Below, piece after piece: positions 52,539-61,544 of a stretch of DNA of 64,000 nt. The notes beneath the pieces were generated by a model. That model was given only the letters and a program-made list of their open reading frames with translations, ran no database searches and was not told where the DNA came from. Both the position numbers and the translations under genes were made by a program. The DNA is taken from NCBI GenBank assembly GCA_005518205.2, contig RFFC02000005.1, forward strand, positions 1 through 64,000, read 5' to 3'. This DNA comes from Hormoscilla sp. GUM202 (GTDB lineage: Bacteria > Cyanobacteriota > Cyanobacteriia > Cyanobacteriales > Desertifilaceae). Each line of letters starts with the position of its first letter. Position 1 is the first letter of the stretch.

Positions 52539-53777
52539 ATGAATTCAGAACATACTACAAGCCCAGAACAAGAAGATAACAATAAAGCTGTTGAGGAAAC
52601 AGACAATAACCAAGTGACAGCAGAGGAAAACTCGGCATCTGAGGGTGCGGACACAGAAGAAGCATATATAGAGACAGAGGTGGAATCTCCAGATGTGCCG
52701 TCCGAAAACATAGAAGCAGAAGAGTCGGCAGTGGCGACAGAAGCATCTGATGAGACAATGTCGGCTGAGGTAGATAGTTTGGCGGAACGAGTAGCGGATT
52801 TAAAACGCCAAGAACGAAAACTTACAGAACAAATAGCTGCTAAGGAAGCGGAATTTAAACGCTGGCAAGAGGCGATCGCATCTACGCAAGCGGCGATGGG
52901 AAAGTTGGTGGAAGAGGGGGTGTCTGAGTTAGAACAACGGAAGAAAAAGCTGCAAATTAATGTAGAACAGTTGGAAAGGCGATCGGAGAGGATAAAGTCG
53001 GAGATGCGCACGAATTTTGCCGGGGTATCCCAGGATCTGGCAATTAGAATTCAGGGGTTTAAGGACTATCTGGTGGGGAGTTTACAGGAGTTGGCCAGCG
53101 CCGCAGAACAACTGCAACTGGTGCCCGATCGCGATCGCACGGTTCCGGAAAAATCGGAATATTATCAATCAGGGCCAGCAGCAAGGCAAGATCGCAGGAG
53201 AGTCAGTCAGGAACCATCGGGGGGTCCGGAGTTTGGGTCGGGGGGTTTTACGGAACAAAGAAGGCAAATTCGCCGGATTTTGGACCAATATCGCACCCAA
53301 CCAGATTACTACGGTCCAGCTTGGCAGTTGCGCCGCACTTTTGAACCAATTCATGCCGAACGTGTATATAATTGGTTTTTTGCTCAAGGGGGAAAGGGTG
53401 CCGTGCCCAGTATGGGTAGTCGCTTGCAAAATATTCTGATTACTTCGGCGGTGATTTCCGTGTTGCGCAGTCTCTATGGCGATCGCCTGCGGAGTCTGAT
53501 CTTGGTAAACTCGCCGGAACGACTGGGAGAATGGCGGCGGGGTTTGCAAGATTGCCTGGGCATTTCTCGCAGTGATTTTGGTTCCGATGGGGGTATAGTG
53601 CTGTTTGAGGAACCGGAACCTTTGGCGGTGAAAGCTGAACGCTTGGACAAGCAAGGGGAACTACCACTCATTGTGGTGGATGAGTCGGAAAATAAAGTTA
53701 GTCTGTCCATGCTGCAATTTCCTCTCTGGTTGGCTTTTGCAGCCGATCCGGAAGCACCGCCACCAATGATTTATTAG
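52539..53777 (+). CDS. DUF3086 family protein
   Basis: A 412-residue protein. Residues 1-85 are acidic and low in complexity (many Glu, Thr, Ser), residues about 88-165 are a coiled coil (SLAERVADLKRQERKLTEQIA), and the C-terminal 200 residues form the DUF3086 domain (RRQIRRILDQYRTQPDYYGPAWQLRRTFEPIHAERVYNWFF). Only cyanobacteria are known to have this domain; no function is assigned. It precedes plsY by 17 bases, so the two are probably co-transcribed. Confidence 0.87.
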   Translation: MNSEHTTSPEQEDNNKAVEETDNNQVTAEENSASEGADTEEAYIETEVESPDVPSENIEAEESAVATEASDETMSAEVDSLAERVADLKRQERKLTEQIAAKEAEFKRWQEAIASTQAAMGKLVEEGVSELEQRKKKLQINVEQLERRSERIKSEMRTNFAGVSQDLAIRIQGFKDYLVGSLQELASAAEQLQLVPDRDRTVPEKSEYYQSGPAARQDRRRVSQEPSGGPEFGSGGFTEQRRQIRRILDQYRTQPDYYGPAWQLRRTFEPIHAERVYNWFFAQGGKGAVPSMGSRLQNILITSAVISVLRSLYGDRLRSLILVNSPERLGEWRRGLQDCLGISRSDFGSDGGIVLFEEPEPLAVKAERLDKQGELPLIVVDESENKVSLSMLQFPLWLAFAADPEAPPPMIY

Positions 53778-53794
53778 CAATGGAGTAAAGAGTA

Positions 53795-54460
53795 ATGACG
53801 CTTTGGCTGGCTATCAATGGGGTTTTACTTTTGCTTGCCTATCTGCTAGGATCTCTGCCCACGGGCTATCTGGCAGGACGCTGGCTGCAAGGAATCGATC
53901 TTCGCGAGCATGGTTCGGGTTCTACGGGGGCGACAAATGTGCTGCGGACTCTGGGGAAAATTCCCGCGATCGTTGTTTTGTTAGTTGACGTGCTCAAAGG
54001 TGTCCTGGCGATCGCCCTTGTGGATCTGGTTTACGCTTTTGACCCACTGCAGGCGATCGCCTCCTGGCAGCCTTGGATGGTAACTTTAGCAGGGTTAGGG
54101 GCGATTTTAGGTCATAGTAAGTCCATCTGGCTGAATTTCAAAGGCGGTAAGTCTGTGGCTACCAGTCTGGGGATTTTGCTGGCTATGTCCTGGCAAGTGG
54201 GACTCTTAACTATGGTGGTGTTTGGCGTGGGAATGGCTATTTCCCGCATTGTCTCCCTCAGCTCCATCGCCGGGGCGATCGCCTTATCGGGTATCATGTT
54301 CTTGCTAGGTCAACCTTTGGCTTACGAACTGTTCGCGATCGCGGCTAGTTTGTACGTGATCTGGCTGCACCGCACGAATATCCAACGGTTGCTGGCCGGA
54401 ACGGAACCAAAGGTGGGACAAAAGCTATCACAGCCGTCAGAACCAAGTCTGGAAAGCTAG
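53795..54460 (+). CDS. plsY: Glycerol-3-phosphate acyltransferase PlsY
   Basis: A 221-residue membrane enzyme that transfers the acyl group from acyl-phosphate to glycerol-3-phosphate, the first step of membrane lipid synthesis. The three PlsY motifs are readable: LLGSLPTGYLAGR, GSGSTGATNVLRTLGK and HSKSIWLNFKGGKSVATSLG. Five hydrophobic segments. A 93-base piece of its 3' half has been copied to 57199-57291. Confidence 0.96.
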   Translation: MTLWLAINGVLLLLAYLLGSLPTGYLAGRWLQGIDLREHGSGSTGATNVLRTLGKIPAIVVLLVDVLKGVLAIALVDLVYAFDPLQAIASWQPWMVTLAGLGAILGHSKSIWLNFKGGKSVATSLGILLAMSWQVGLLTMVVFGVGMAISRIVSLSSIAGAIALSGIMFLLGQPLAYELFAIAASLYVIWLHRTNIQRLLAGTEPKVGQKLSQPSEPSLES

Positions 54461-54570
54461 TAATTTATGTAGGTTGGGTTTCGTTCCTCAACCCTACCCT
54501 ACTATGCTGATGTTGGGTTTCGCTAGCGCTTGTAGCCGTGCGATCAACCCAACCGGAGCGTATTATGACT

Positions 54571-55110
54571 CTAGATGGTGAAAGTCCGAGGTTCGCCCAT
54601 TGCCTCAGTCGGATCGGCGAACTCAAAGCCTAGCTTGCTATAGAATCCAGATGTATCATAGGGTGGCTCTACGTCAGAATCGTAAAGCGCATCTACAGTA
54701 ATGAATCTCACCCCGATGATAGGAACAACCTCGGTAATCACATAATCGATCGCCCACTCCATCAACCGCACTCCCAGACCTTTTGTGCGCCGATCGACTG
54801 CGAGTAGTCCAATCTTGACGGCTGGAAAAGTACGATATTTCACGCCTTCTTCAACCAGTAGCACATCCTCCACCTGTAACTTATCTGCTAGAAGAGTAAT
54901 GTAGCCAGCTAGCGCATTCTCCACTCTACTAATCCAACATTGGCACAGGTAGGCATCAACTTCCCGCTGGATTCGTCCCTGTTTCCAATAGGTGACAAAT
55001 TCTCCCCTGACACAGCGAAACCCTTGACCAAGTGACCGAAGTTCAGGGGTTAGCAGTTCAATATCGAGTTGGGAAAAGTCTACTCCATCAAATTTACCGG
55101 AATTAGCCAT
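54571..55110 (-). CDS. GNAT-family acetyltransferase
   Basis: A 179-residue protein with the GNAT fold: the acetyl-CoA loop region is LLAVDRRTKGLGVRLMEWAIDYV and the C-terminal strand-turn is GFYSKLGFEFADP. The upstream 54-residue gene overlaps its start, an arrangement seen in GNAT toxin-antitoxin pairs and also in other two-gene units. Substrate unknown; it could be a tRNA-acetylating toxin or a metabolic enzyme. Confidence 0.82.
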   Translation of the reverse strand: MANSGKFDGVDFSQLDIELLTPELRSLGQGFRCVRGEFVTYWKQGRIQREVDAYLCQCWISRVENALAGYITLLADKLQVEDVLLVEEGVKYRTFPAVKIGLLAVDRRTKGLGVRLMEWAIDYVITEVVPIIGVRFITVDALYDSDVEPPYDTSGFYSKLGFEFADPTEAMGEPRTFTI

Positions 55111-55267
55111 TTTTCAGAGCTTTCTGGCGACGAAGATCGGCAAGGCGTTTGGCTAGGGCAATCATCCGATCGTTAACCACTGCGTTGCCAGAATCGATCG
55201 CTTCGAGCAATTTCTGAGCGGCAATGCCTGAAACAGGCTGAGATTGTCTCTGGAGAGGATATTTCAT
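55103..55267 (-). CDS. Small protein paired with the GNAT gene
   Basis: 54 residues, MKYPLQRQSQPVSGIAAQK ... ADLRRQKALKNG, from ATG 55267 with an AGGTTCACCTC region upstream. It overlaps the GNAT gene by eight bases (ATGGCTAA). It is helical and basic at the C-terminus, compatible with an antitoxin, but it lacks the ribbon-helix-helix pattern typical of the DUF1778 antitoxins. The antitoxin role is suggested by gene order only. Confidence 0.6.
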   Translation of the reverse strand: MKYPLQRQSQPVSGIAAQKLLEAIDSGNAVVNDRMIALAKRLADLRRQKALKNG

Positions 55268-55516
55268 GAGGTGAACCTATGATTTACTATAGCAACTGAG
55301 AAGGCGAGATCGTGTTTTAGGCGGCTGCAAGTGAAAATTGAACCTGTCGCGATCGCTACCTGCTGAGTCTCGTCACGAGTCCGAGGCGTGAGCCTTGAGT
55401 CGTTACCAATATCATAGCACGGGCCGGGCACAGTGGCTAGTTAATCTATCCGTCGAGCGATCGTCCCCTCCAACTAAGCGCGACTGCTATCCCTTACCAA
55501 GGCATAAGCCATCGGG

Positions 55517-55869
55517 TAATATGTCAGTATCGATGTTTCGCAAGGAACCGAGTTATCATGTCGTACAAAGTTAGCATTCAGCTAGAAAAGACTGAATCTG
55601 GCTATAGTGCCTATTCTCCCGATCTGGCGGTAGGCGAATTTCAGGCTGATTCCCTCGATCTGATATTCATTAAGCTCAAAGAAGCTGTCAAACTCGATTT
55701 CAAAGAACTGGACTCTGACAACAATAACGGTAAAATTGGTCAATCAATCTGGGAACTGGCTGAAAACTTCGTTACAGATTTGACAGAGTCCGAACTGAAC
55801 CAACTGCCCACTGATGGTGCAGAACAACACGACCATTACATCTACGGAACACCAAAAAGAACGACATGA
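55517..55869 (+). CDS. HicB-like antitoxin, copy 1
   Basis: The coding part (55558-55869, 103 residues) begins MSYKVSIQLEKTESGYSAYSPDLA, a HicB-type strand pattern, and ends with the conserved tail LPTDGAEQHDHYIYGTPKRTT. The 40 bases before the start (GTCAGTATCGATGTTTCGCAAGGAACCGAGTTATC) are shared with copy 2 at 56415-56456, so promoter and gene were duplicated together. Its toxin partner directly downstream is reduced to seven codons. Confidence 0.72.
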
Positions 55870-55925
55870 AAGTTGTATTCGCAGCAAACCATACCTGCTA
55901 TTCTGGGGGAAACCAATCCGATTGA
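55866..55925 (+). pseudogene. Truncated PIN toxin start
   Basis: MKVVFAANHTCYSGG compares with MKMVFADTFYWISS of the intact toxin at 56796: about six codons agree and then the frame enters the 3' flank of the DUF29 gene. The first metal-binding aspartate is replaced. The toxin was lost, probably when the DUF29 gene arrived. Confidence 0.65.
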
Positions 55926-56320
55926 ATTTGTTCGGGGGAGTAAGGACAATCTTCTGGAAAATCCCAATCGTCAATTCCGGTTTCATTAGCAGCATCGGCT
56001 CTCGCATCACGATATACTTTTGATAGATCTGCCCAGTATCGCTTTAAGCTGGGAGCATCTCTCAGATAGCGTTTCAGGTGATTGCGTTCTCTTTTGATGG
56101 TGATTTCCCAAGATAAGAATCGTTTTTCTGGTTCATATTCCCATTTTAACAGATGTTGAATTATTAAGCGAATAGAAGATAAAAACAGGTCCCGTTCTCG
56201 TTTACTCAAATCTTCAATTTCCTCGATAATATTAACCCAATCTACTTCACTATATCGTTGTGCTTGGATGAGGTTAACTTGTTGTTCTACCCATTGGATG
56301 ATGTCAGTTTCGTACAGCAT
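55898..56320 (-). CDS. DUF29 family protein
   Basis: About 140 residues from ATG 56320 (MLYETDIIQWVEQQVNLIQAQ), the standard DUF29 start; the longer frame begins in repeat sequence. The pattern YSEVDWVNIIEEIEDLSKRERDLFLSSIRLIIQHLLKWEYEPE is diagnostic. DUF29 proteins are small helical proteins multiplied in cyanobacteria, of unknown function, and are often found among toxin-antitoxin genes. Here one lies between the two HicB-like copies, in opposite orientation. Confidence 0.88.
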   Translation of the reverse strand: MLYETDIIQWVEQQVNLIQAQRYSEVDWVNIIEEIEDLSKRERDLFLSSIRLIIQHLLKWEYEPEKRFLSWEITIKRERNHLKRYLRDAPSLKRYWADLSKVYRDARADAANETGIDDWDFPEDCPYSPEQIQSDWFPPE

Positions 56321-56456
56321 TTTTCCTCCCAAGTGGTAACGAGGCTGGTGAGGCACAGCCCAACTACTGGCTTAACCTGCTATAATCAAGTATATCTTAC
56401 CCAAAACGCGATTCGGGTATAGTCAGTATCGATGTTTCGCAAGGAACCGAATTATC

Positions 56457-56786
56457 ATGTCGTACAGAGTTAGCATTCAGCTAGAACAGACTGAAGATGG
56501 CTATAGTGCCTATTCTCCTGAGCTAGCGGTAGGGAAATTTCAGGGCTCTTCAGTCGATCGAGTCTTTGATGATTTAAAAGAAGCGGTCAAACTTGACTTG
56601 AAAAAACTAGAGGAGAAAGCAAATAATTCATTAGAGGAGAAAGCAAATAATTCATCAGCACACTCCATCCTGAAGCTGTTTGAAGACGTTGTCAAAGATA
56701 TGACAGAGGAGGAACTTAGCCAACTGCCCACTGATGGTGCAGAACAACACGACCATTACATCTACGGAACCCCTAAAAGAACCTAA
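56457..56786 (+). CDS. HicB-like antitoxin, copy 2
   Basis: 109 residues, MSYRVSIQLEQTEDGYSAYSPELA, about 65 per cent identical by eye to copy 1 and ending with the same tail. The middle has a repeated LEEKANNS unit (two copies of TTAGAGGAGAAAGCAAATAA), so a 24-base tandem duplication has lengthened the linker. It is followed after nine bases by an intact PIN toxin, forming a complete pair. Confidence 0.75.
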   Translation: MSYRVSIQLEQTEDGYSAYSPELAVGKFQGSSVDRVFDDLKEAVKLDLKKLEEKANNSLEEKANNSSAHSILKLFEDVVKDMTEEELSQLPTDGAEQHDHYIYGTPKRT

Positions 56787-56795
56787 AAGAAAACA

Positions 56796-57188
56796 ATGAA
56801 GATGGTGTTTGCAGACACATTTTATTGGATATCTTCAATCAATCCAAGAAATGAGTGGTATCCGAGAATTATAGATGTCACCAGCAGGCTGGGTCAGACC
56901 CGTATAGTAACAACAGATGAAGTGCTAGTAGAATTTCTGACTTTCTACTCAAACTACGGTCCTCAAATGCGGCGACGTGCAGTTGAGCTAGTCCGAGGTC
57001 TTCTAAACGATCCAGGGGTCCAGGTGATTGAACAGACCCATGAATCTTTTCTGTCTGGTCTTAACTTGTATGAAAATCGCCTCGATAAGGGATACAGTCT
57101 GACGGATTGTATTTCTATGAATACTATGATCCGACTGGGAATTACTGAAGTGCTGACCCATGACAAACACTTTTATTGTCTCGCTTAG
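56796..57188 (+). CDS. PIN-domain toxin (VapC-like ribonuclease)
   Basis: A 130-residue PIN protein. Acidic metal ligands are Asp6 (MVFADTFYW), Glu about 45 (DEVLVEFLTFY), Asp about 106 (SLTDCISMN) and Asp about 124 (VLTHDKHF). Such toxins cleave RNA unless bound by the antitoxin, here the HicB-like protein encoded nine bases upstream. The pairing of a HicB-like antitoxin with a PIN toxin instead of a HicA toxin is unusual but is seen in cyanobacteria. Confidence 0.85.
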   Translation: MKMVFADTFYWISSINPRNEWYPRIIDVTSRLGQTRIVTTDEVLVEFLTFYSNYGPQMRRRAVELVRGLLNDPGVQVIEQTHESFLSGLNLYENRLDKGYSLTDCISMNTMIRLGITEVLTHDKHFYCLA

Positions 57189-57198
57189 TTAAATCGTA

Positions 57199-57376
57199 GG
57201 GGCGATCGCCTTGTCGGGTATCATGTTCTTTCTAGGTCAACCTTTGGCTTAGGAAATGTTCGCGATCGCGGCTAGTTTGTACGCGCTCTGGAAACTGGCT
57301 GAAAATTTTATTAAAGATATGACAGAATGACAGAAGAGAAACTGAACTAACTGCCGACGGATTGTGCAGAACATTA
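57199..57376 (+). pseudogene. Fused fragments of plsY and the HicB-like gene
   Basis: 57199-57291 repeats 54272-54363 of plsY with about six changes, including a stop in the plsY frame. At 57292 it joins directly to a diverged piece of the HicB-like gene (AAACTGGCTGAAAATTTTATTAAAGATATGACAG ... GATTGTGCAGAACA). The junction lies at a shared CTGG.AACTGGCTG. Neither part is translated as a whole. Confidence 0.85.
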
Positions 57377-60300
57377 ATTGTCATAATCATCCCCTTTATG
57401 TTCGGCAACGATACGTTCGGCTTCACGATCGTAATATTCTGACAGGCCCTTGAGCGTGACAGCAAGGCGTTGATATCCTTCATTCTCGACCTCATCGGCC
57501 ATTTTTCTGTACTTTTCAGCCAGTTCCCGTTCCGGCTTTCCTGTAGGAGCGACCCAATAAACTCCACGTGAGTTCAAAAACCCCAGGTAGTAACCGTTTC
57601 GCATTTCCTCTGAATCCCCAGAATTCAGTGCATCGGCAACCGTGCGATCGATCCACAACCCATCTGCATCAGCTGGGGAATGGATAAGTACCTGTCCTAC
57701 ATGGGTGAGCGCGACTTCTAGGTGCCCTGATTCCGTGCAGACCTCTTTTACACGCTGAAGCCAACTTGAGAATTGATCATTCTTGAAACTACCATCCGAT
57801 TGCATGCCGGGTGGGGTACGCCACTCATAGAGCAATTGCCAAGGATTTGTGGCAATCGCCTTCCTGTCTTCGGATGGTTCATCGGCAATCTTGTCGTTTT
57901 TCTTCGAGCGGTAAATCAACAAAATGACTTCGCAGAAAAAATCCGGGTCTCCAGCAAGGCGACTTTCCAGCAGTTTTGGGGTAGCCCCGTAATGGCTATT
58001 TAAAAATGGCAAATAAGCCCACTCTACAAAAAGAGCATCCGGACTTACCTCGGGAGTTTCTTGCAGAATCTTGACGAGTTCGACTATTTTATATGGATCC
58101 TTTGAATAGAATGGCTCTGATGAAGACAAAGCAGCAAGGAGAGCATTGACAATTTGAGCTACATCGATGGGTTGCTTGCGGCAGTGCATTGTATACAAAC
58201 AGTTGATTGCGGTGTAGGGTCTCCCATATTCGAGAAGTTTGTCGATGGCGATGCTTAAGTCACTCTTTGCCTGGCAGAGATTAGCATTGGTTTTTGCCCA
58301 GTATTCGCCTTGTGATTCTCCCAACCACTCAGCAGTTCGATCCCAGGTTTCCTTTGTGAACGGCAGGTAGCTCAAAAACTGTCCAATTTGACTGGCGCTC
58401 CATTTCGACTTGTTCAATCTGTCTGCCCACGACCAACCATTGGTATAGTGACGGCTCCAGACATACCCGCTGGCGAAGAACGAGAGCTTCCGGTTTTCTG
58501 TTTCCAGGTATGCTGGCAGTAAAACTTCATCAATTTGGCGTCTATCGGCAATATCGGCAATACACCCGATAGAATACCCAACGTCGAACGGCGAATTGAC
58601 AGCTTCGGCAAATTCAATTACTAAATTTAGACCACCTATATTGAATATTTCGCTTATAGCTTTTTGCCGGCGATCGTCGAGTTCCTTCCTCTGATCGTCC
58701 AAATTCACATTCTTTTCATAAAGTTCCCAGTCGCGATCGGAAAATAAATGTTGATACAGGTTCAGAGGATTTGATGGAACCAGTTGGTCGGAAACCGCCT
58801 CAATGGCAGATAGCAAATCGGAGTTCAGCGCCCATTTCGCATCAGAAAAACGCCTGTGTTCGGAGGTCAATTTTGTGAGTCTGTCCCAAAGAGGTAAACG
58901 CTCATTTTCTGGTAGTCCTGTAATGGCATCTGACGATAATACTTTAAGCAAGCGATAGAAAGAAGGTTTGGGAAGCTTATCGAAATGGTCGATAAGTTCG
59001 CCAAGCCTGGAATTATCCTGACTTGCCATTGAAACAGCAAGTTCGGCATAAGAGGAGATTTGTTTCCAATATTCCTGGTGAGTAACAACTTGTTCCCTAT
59101 CGTCTGGTATTGGGTTACGCCATGAAGGCTTATGTGAGCCCATTGATGTTTGTCGCTGATTGGGTAACAGGTTGATAATGAGTCTCCAAGTGATGTCTGG
59201 CAGCTCTTTACGGAGTGTCTGAACTGCTACGTTGCGCTTTTTTATTGATGCCATGGTTTGCGGGCGCCATGGCAGTAAGATAGTTGATAGTGAGTTGGCA
59301 GGTCTGTTTGCCCACTTTCCTCCTGGGTCATGGCTAGCGAGTTCCCCAAGGACGAGACAAACTCGGACGAAGTATTTCTCATCCCATGCGAGTCCTTCTA
59401 GTGCCCAAAGCAGGCCCGTCAGATAGTTACCACCAGTAATGCCATCATCTTCCCGAGAGAAAAGCTCATCAAACGGGCAAGGAGATAAACGCAACGCTTT
59501 TTCTACTGCATGCAAAAATAAATTTGGAGCTGCCTCTGCTAATATAGGGAGCAGGCTATTCAAGCTGCCCGACAGTACCCAATCAGCGTCTGCGAAAATT
59601 TCATGAATAGCCATAACAGCCGTGCTCTCTGCTTTACCATGCGAGCAGTTGATTAACTCGCTAGCTCTGCTGCCGAGTAGGGCTAGACCTTCTGCCAGAC
59701 CTTTTCGCAGAGCTGACGAAAAAGATGGATTGCGTTCGGTTAGTATCGCAACAATCAATTTTTTGAAAGTATCCAGATGTTCGTCGAAAATACGCGAACC
59801 TAATGCAGTCCAAAGACTGCTGCGTTTCTCAACCTTCCATATTCCATTTTGAAGCAAAATTGGACTGTCAGAACCTTGAAGAACATCTCTAATTTTTGCG
59901 ATCCAACCAGAATAATTTTCAGTGGTTATTTGGCTCATAATTGAGATGTCTGCCTCATTTTTATCGTGCCATGCACCAACTAAATTCGCCAAAGCAAGAG
60001 CATTGGCATATCGATGCTGACTCCAGTCTGTTTCCGCTGTTTCAGACGGGGGCACGGTAAATTCTGTAGGAATCTGCGCCAAGGCTGGTTGCTTGAATGC
60101 TTCCTTCAAGTCTTCGGGAAGTTTTTCAGGGGTGATTGTTCCCGCATTCTTATTGGTCGATTGCACTTCATCAACTAATTGTGTCCAAATATAAGCTGCA
60201 TTATCCCTGGAATACTGACCGATCAATGAATGCAGTAGTGCGAGGGTTACGCCTGATTTGATATCCAGATCAAATCCTAACAGATGGAAGTGCTTTAAAA

Positions 60301-60877
60301 AATCATAAATAGTTTTGTCTTCTACATCATTGTCGTCGTTTGCCTTCTTTATGTTTGTCTTAAATGCCTCTATTTTTGTGCGTTTGCCATCATTGCTGAC
60401 TTTAGGGAGATCTATATTTTTGAAGAATTCATCAGCGTTATCTAACGACCGAGCCCATTCCAAAACTGTACGAGTATCCTTGGTGTCTGTTACATTTAAT
60501 GGCCCAGTTATTAGAGCAAATCTATCTCGACCTTTAATAAACACTTCTGGATTATTGAAGTCGTCCCAAGCAGCCTTTATGACTTCACCAAAAATCTCGT
60601 CATTCTTAGTGATGTTGATCGAGCGTTTGATTTGACCGAGGAGCTTGCTTTGTTCTCCTGTACCAGGATTTTCAACAAAAACGATTACATCATCTGTGTT
60701 ATAGCCTGCCGATTTACCTTGCAACCTGATTTTCTTAATCGGCCAACATGGCAAGCATGGTGCATATCCACCAGTCAGCATCAGCGCAACAAACGTTGCT
60801 TGAACATGGGCCTCAAAATGTGGGCCACCCCCTCCGGTAGAAAAAGGGTTGCTAAGTTGTTTTATGTCCTTGCTCAT
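57374..60877 (-). CDS. Large putative defence protein with nuclease-like N-terminus
   Basis: 1167 residues, not recognised with certainty. The N-terminal 110 residues (GGGGPHFEAHVQATFVALML ... TDDVIVFVEN ... KLLGQIKRSI) have the layout of a PD-(D/E)XK nuclease as found in Cap4-like effectors: an early Glu, then Asp, then QxK. Residues about 110-260 look like a helical extension (FHLLGFDLDIKSGVTLALL). The remaining 850 residues are helical and probably form HEAT/TPR-like repeats. I see no Walker A motif, so an NTPase domain, usual in such proteins, is lacking or degenerate. It lies alone, convergent with the PIN pair and amid toxin-antitoxin genes, which supports a defence role by inference only. 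Confidence 0.6.
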   Translation of the reverse strand: MSKDIKQLSNPFSTGGGGPHFEAHVQATFVALMLTGGYAPCLPCWPIKKIRLQGKSAGYNTDDVIVFVENPGTGEQSKLLGQIKRSINITKNDEIFGEVIKAAWDDFNNPEVFIKGRDRFALITGPLNVTDTKDTRTVLEWARSLDNADEFFKNIDLPKVSNDGKRTKIEAFKTNIKKANDDNDVEDKTIYDFLKHFHLLGFDLDIKSGVTLALLHSLIGQYSRDNAAYIWTQLVDEVQSTNKNAGTITPEKLPEDLKEAFKQPALAQIPTEFTVPPSETAETDWSQHRYANALALANLVGAWHDKNEADISIMSQITTENYSGWIAKIRDVLQGSDSPILLQNGIWKVEKRSSLWTALGSRIFDEHLDTFKKLIVAILTERNPSFSSALRKGLAEGLALLGSRASELINCSHGKAESTAVMAIHEIFADADWVLSGSLNSLLPILAEAAPNLFLHAVEKALRLSPCPFDELFSREDDGITGGNYLTGLLWALEGLAWDEKYFVRVCLVLGELASHDPGGKWANRPANSLSTILLPWRPQTMASIKKRNVAVQTLRKELPDITWRLIINLLPNQRQTSMGSHKPSWRNPIPDDREQVVTHQEYWKQISSYAELAVSMASQDNSRLGELIDHFDKLPKPSFYRLLKVLSSDAITGLPENERLPLWDRLTKLTSEHRRFSDAKWALNSDLLSAIEAVSDQLVPSNPLNLYQHLFSDRDWELYEKNVNLDDQRKELDDRRQKAISEIFNIGGLNLVIEFAEAVNSPFDVGYSIGCIADIADRRQIDEVLLPAYLETENRKLSFFASGYVWSRHYTNGWSWADRLNKSKWSASQIGQFLSYLPFTKETWDRTAEWLGESQGEYWAKTNANLCQAKSDLSIAIDKLLEYGRPYTAINCLYTMHCRKQPIDVAQIVNALLAALSSSEPFYSKDPYKIVELVKILQETPEVSPDALFVEWAYLPFLNSHYGATPKLLESRLAGDPDFFCEVILLIYRSKKNDKIADEPSEDRKAIATNPWQLLYEWRTPPGMQSDGSFKNDQFSSWLQRVKEVCTESGHLEVALTHVGQVLIHSPADADGLWIDRTVADALNSGDSEEMRNGYYLGFLNSRGVYWVAPTGKPERELAEKYRKMADEVENEGYQRLAVTLKGLSEYYDREAERIVAEHKGDDYDN

Positions 60878-61147
60878 TTGTTCTCATTATTCCGATCGAC
60901 TACTGATAATTGTACCGCATTTCCTTGGCAATACCCTCTAAGTATGATAAAGGTTACTTTCTCGGGCTTAGGATATACGATATTATATGAGATGCACCCT
61001 ACAAGATTAAGAAAAAGGGTAGGAGCAATTGCATTCTATTTCTTTTCCCATTCCCATCATACACCTAATTAATTCACTTCCCGTGTAAAATTCATAATTT
61101 ATTCACGATTTCCCCCTACTCTCCCGGGTTTCTTTTCCTTCTCTCGC

Positions 61148-61278
61148 ACATTGTCGCAGAAACCCGGTTTCTTTTCACCTCTTGGGTCCGGCGGGCTTTC
61201 GACTGTGGGCCAGAAACCGGGTTTCTGCTACCTACTGGAGCCCGAAATGCCAACATTATCCGAGAAACCCGGTTTCTT
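61148..61278. repeat. Cluster of GAAACCCGGTTTC palindromes
   Basis: Three copies of the palindrome AGAAACCCGGTTTCT (or AGAAACCGGGTTTCT) within 130 bases, the first two forming a large inverted pair around CCTCTTGGGTCCGGCGGGC. This is a member of the family scattered through the window. Confidence 0.85.
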
Positions 61279-61295
61279 ATCACTCCGAGATGCTA

Positions 61296-61544
61296 TTAAA
61301 ATCCCAACTTTGCCTTAACTGCTTCTAAACTAATGGTTTCTCCTGCATCTGCTTGTCTTATCCCCTCTTGCAACTGTGCCATAAATTCCCGATCGCTTAA
61401 AATTTCCATCGTTTCCAAAAGAGATTCAAACCCCAACTCATAGCTATCATCACCGGTGCCATCCTTGGTGATAATGGCTGATTCGCTTACCAGCTTATTC
61501 GGCAAGTCGGGCAGTTGTTGTTGAGCTTCAGTGTCTTGTGACAT
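61296..61544 (-). CDS. Antitoxin-like small protein fused to the MNT frame
   Basis: 82 residues from ATG 61544, MSQDTEAQQQLPDLPNKLV, ending EILSDREFMAQLQEGIRQADAGETISLEAVKAKLGF, a tail found in several cyanobacterial antitoxin-like proteins. The frame upstream is open through the end of the MNT gene (ILGNAKTI-M), so either the two are joined or translation restarts at this ATG. Function unclear. Confidence 0.55.
   Translation of the reverse strand: MSQDTEAQQQLPDLPNKLVSESAIITKDGTGDDSYELGFESLLETMEILSDREFMAQLQEGIRQADAGETISLEAVKAKLGF

Noticed and set aside
57374-60877. Known STAND/Avs-type defence protein
   Set aside because: I could not find a Walker A motif in the protein, so the named assignment is not supported; reported only as an uncharacterised candidate.
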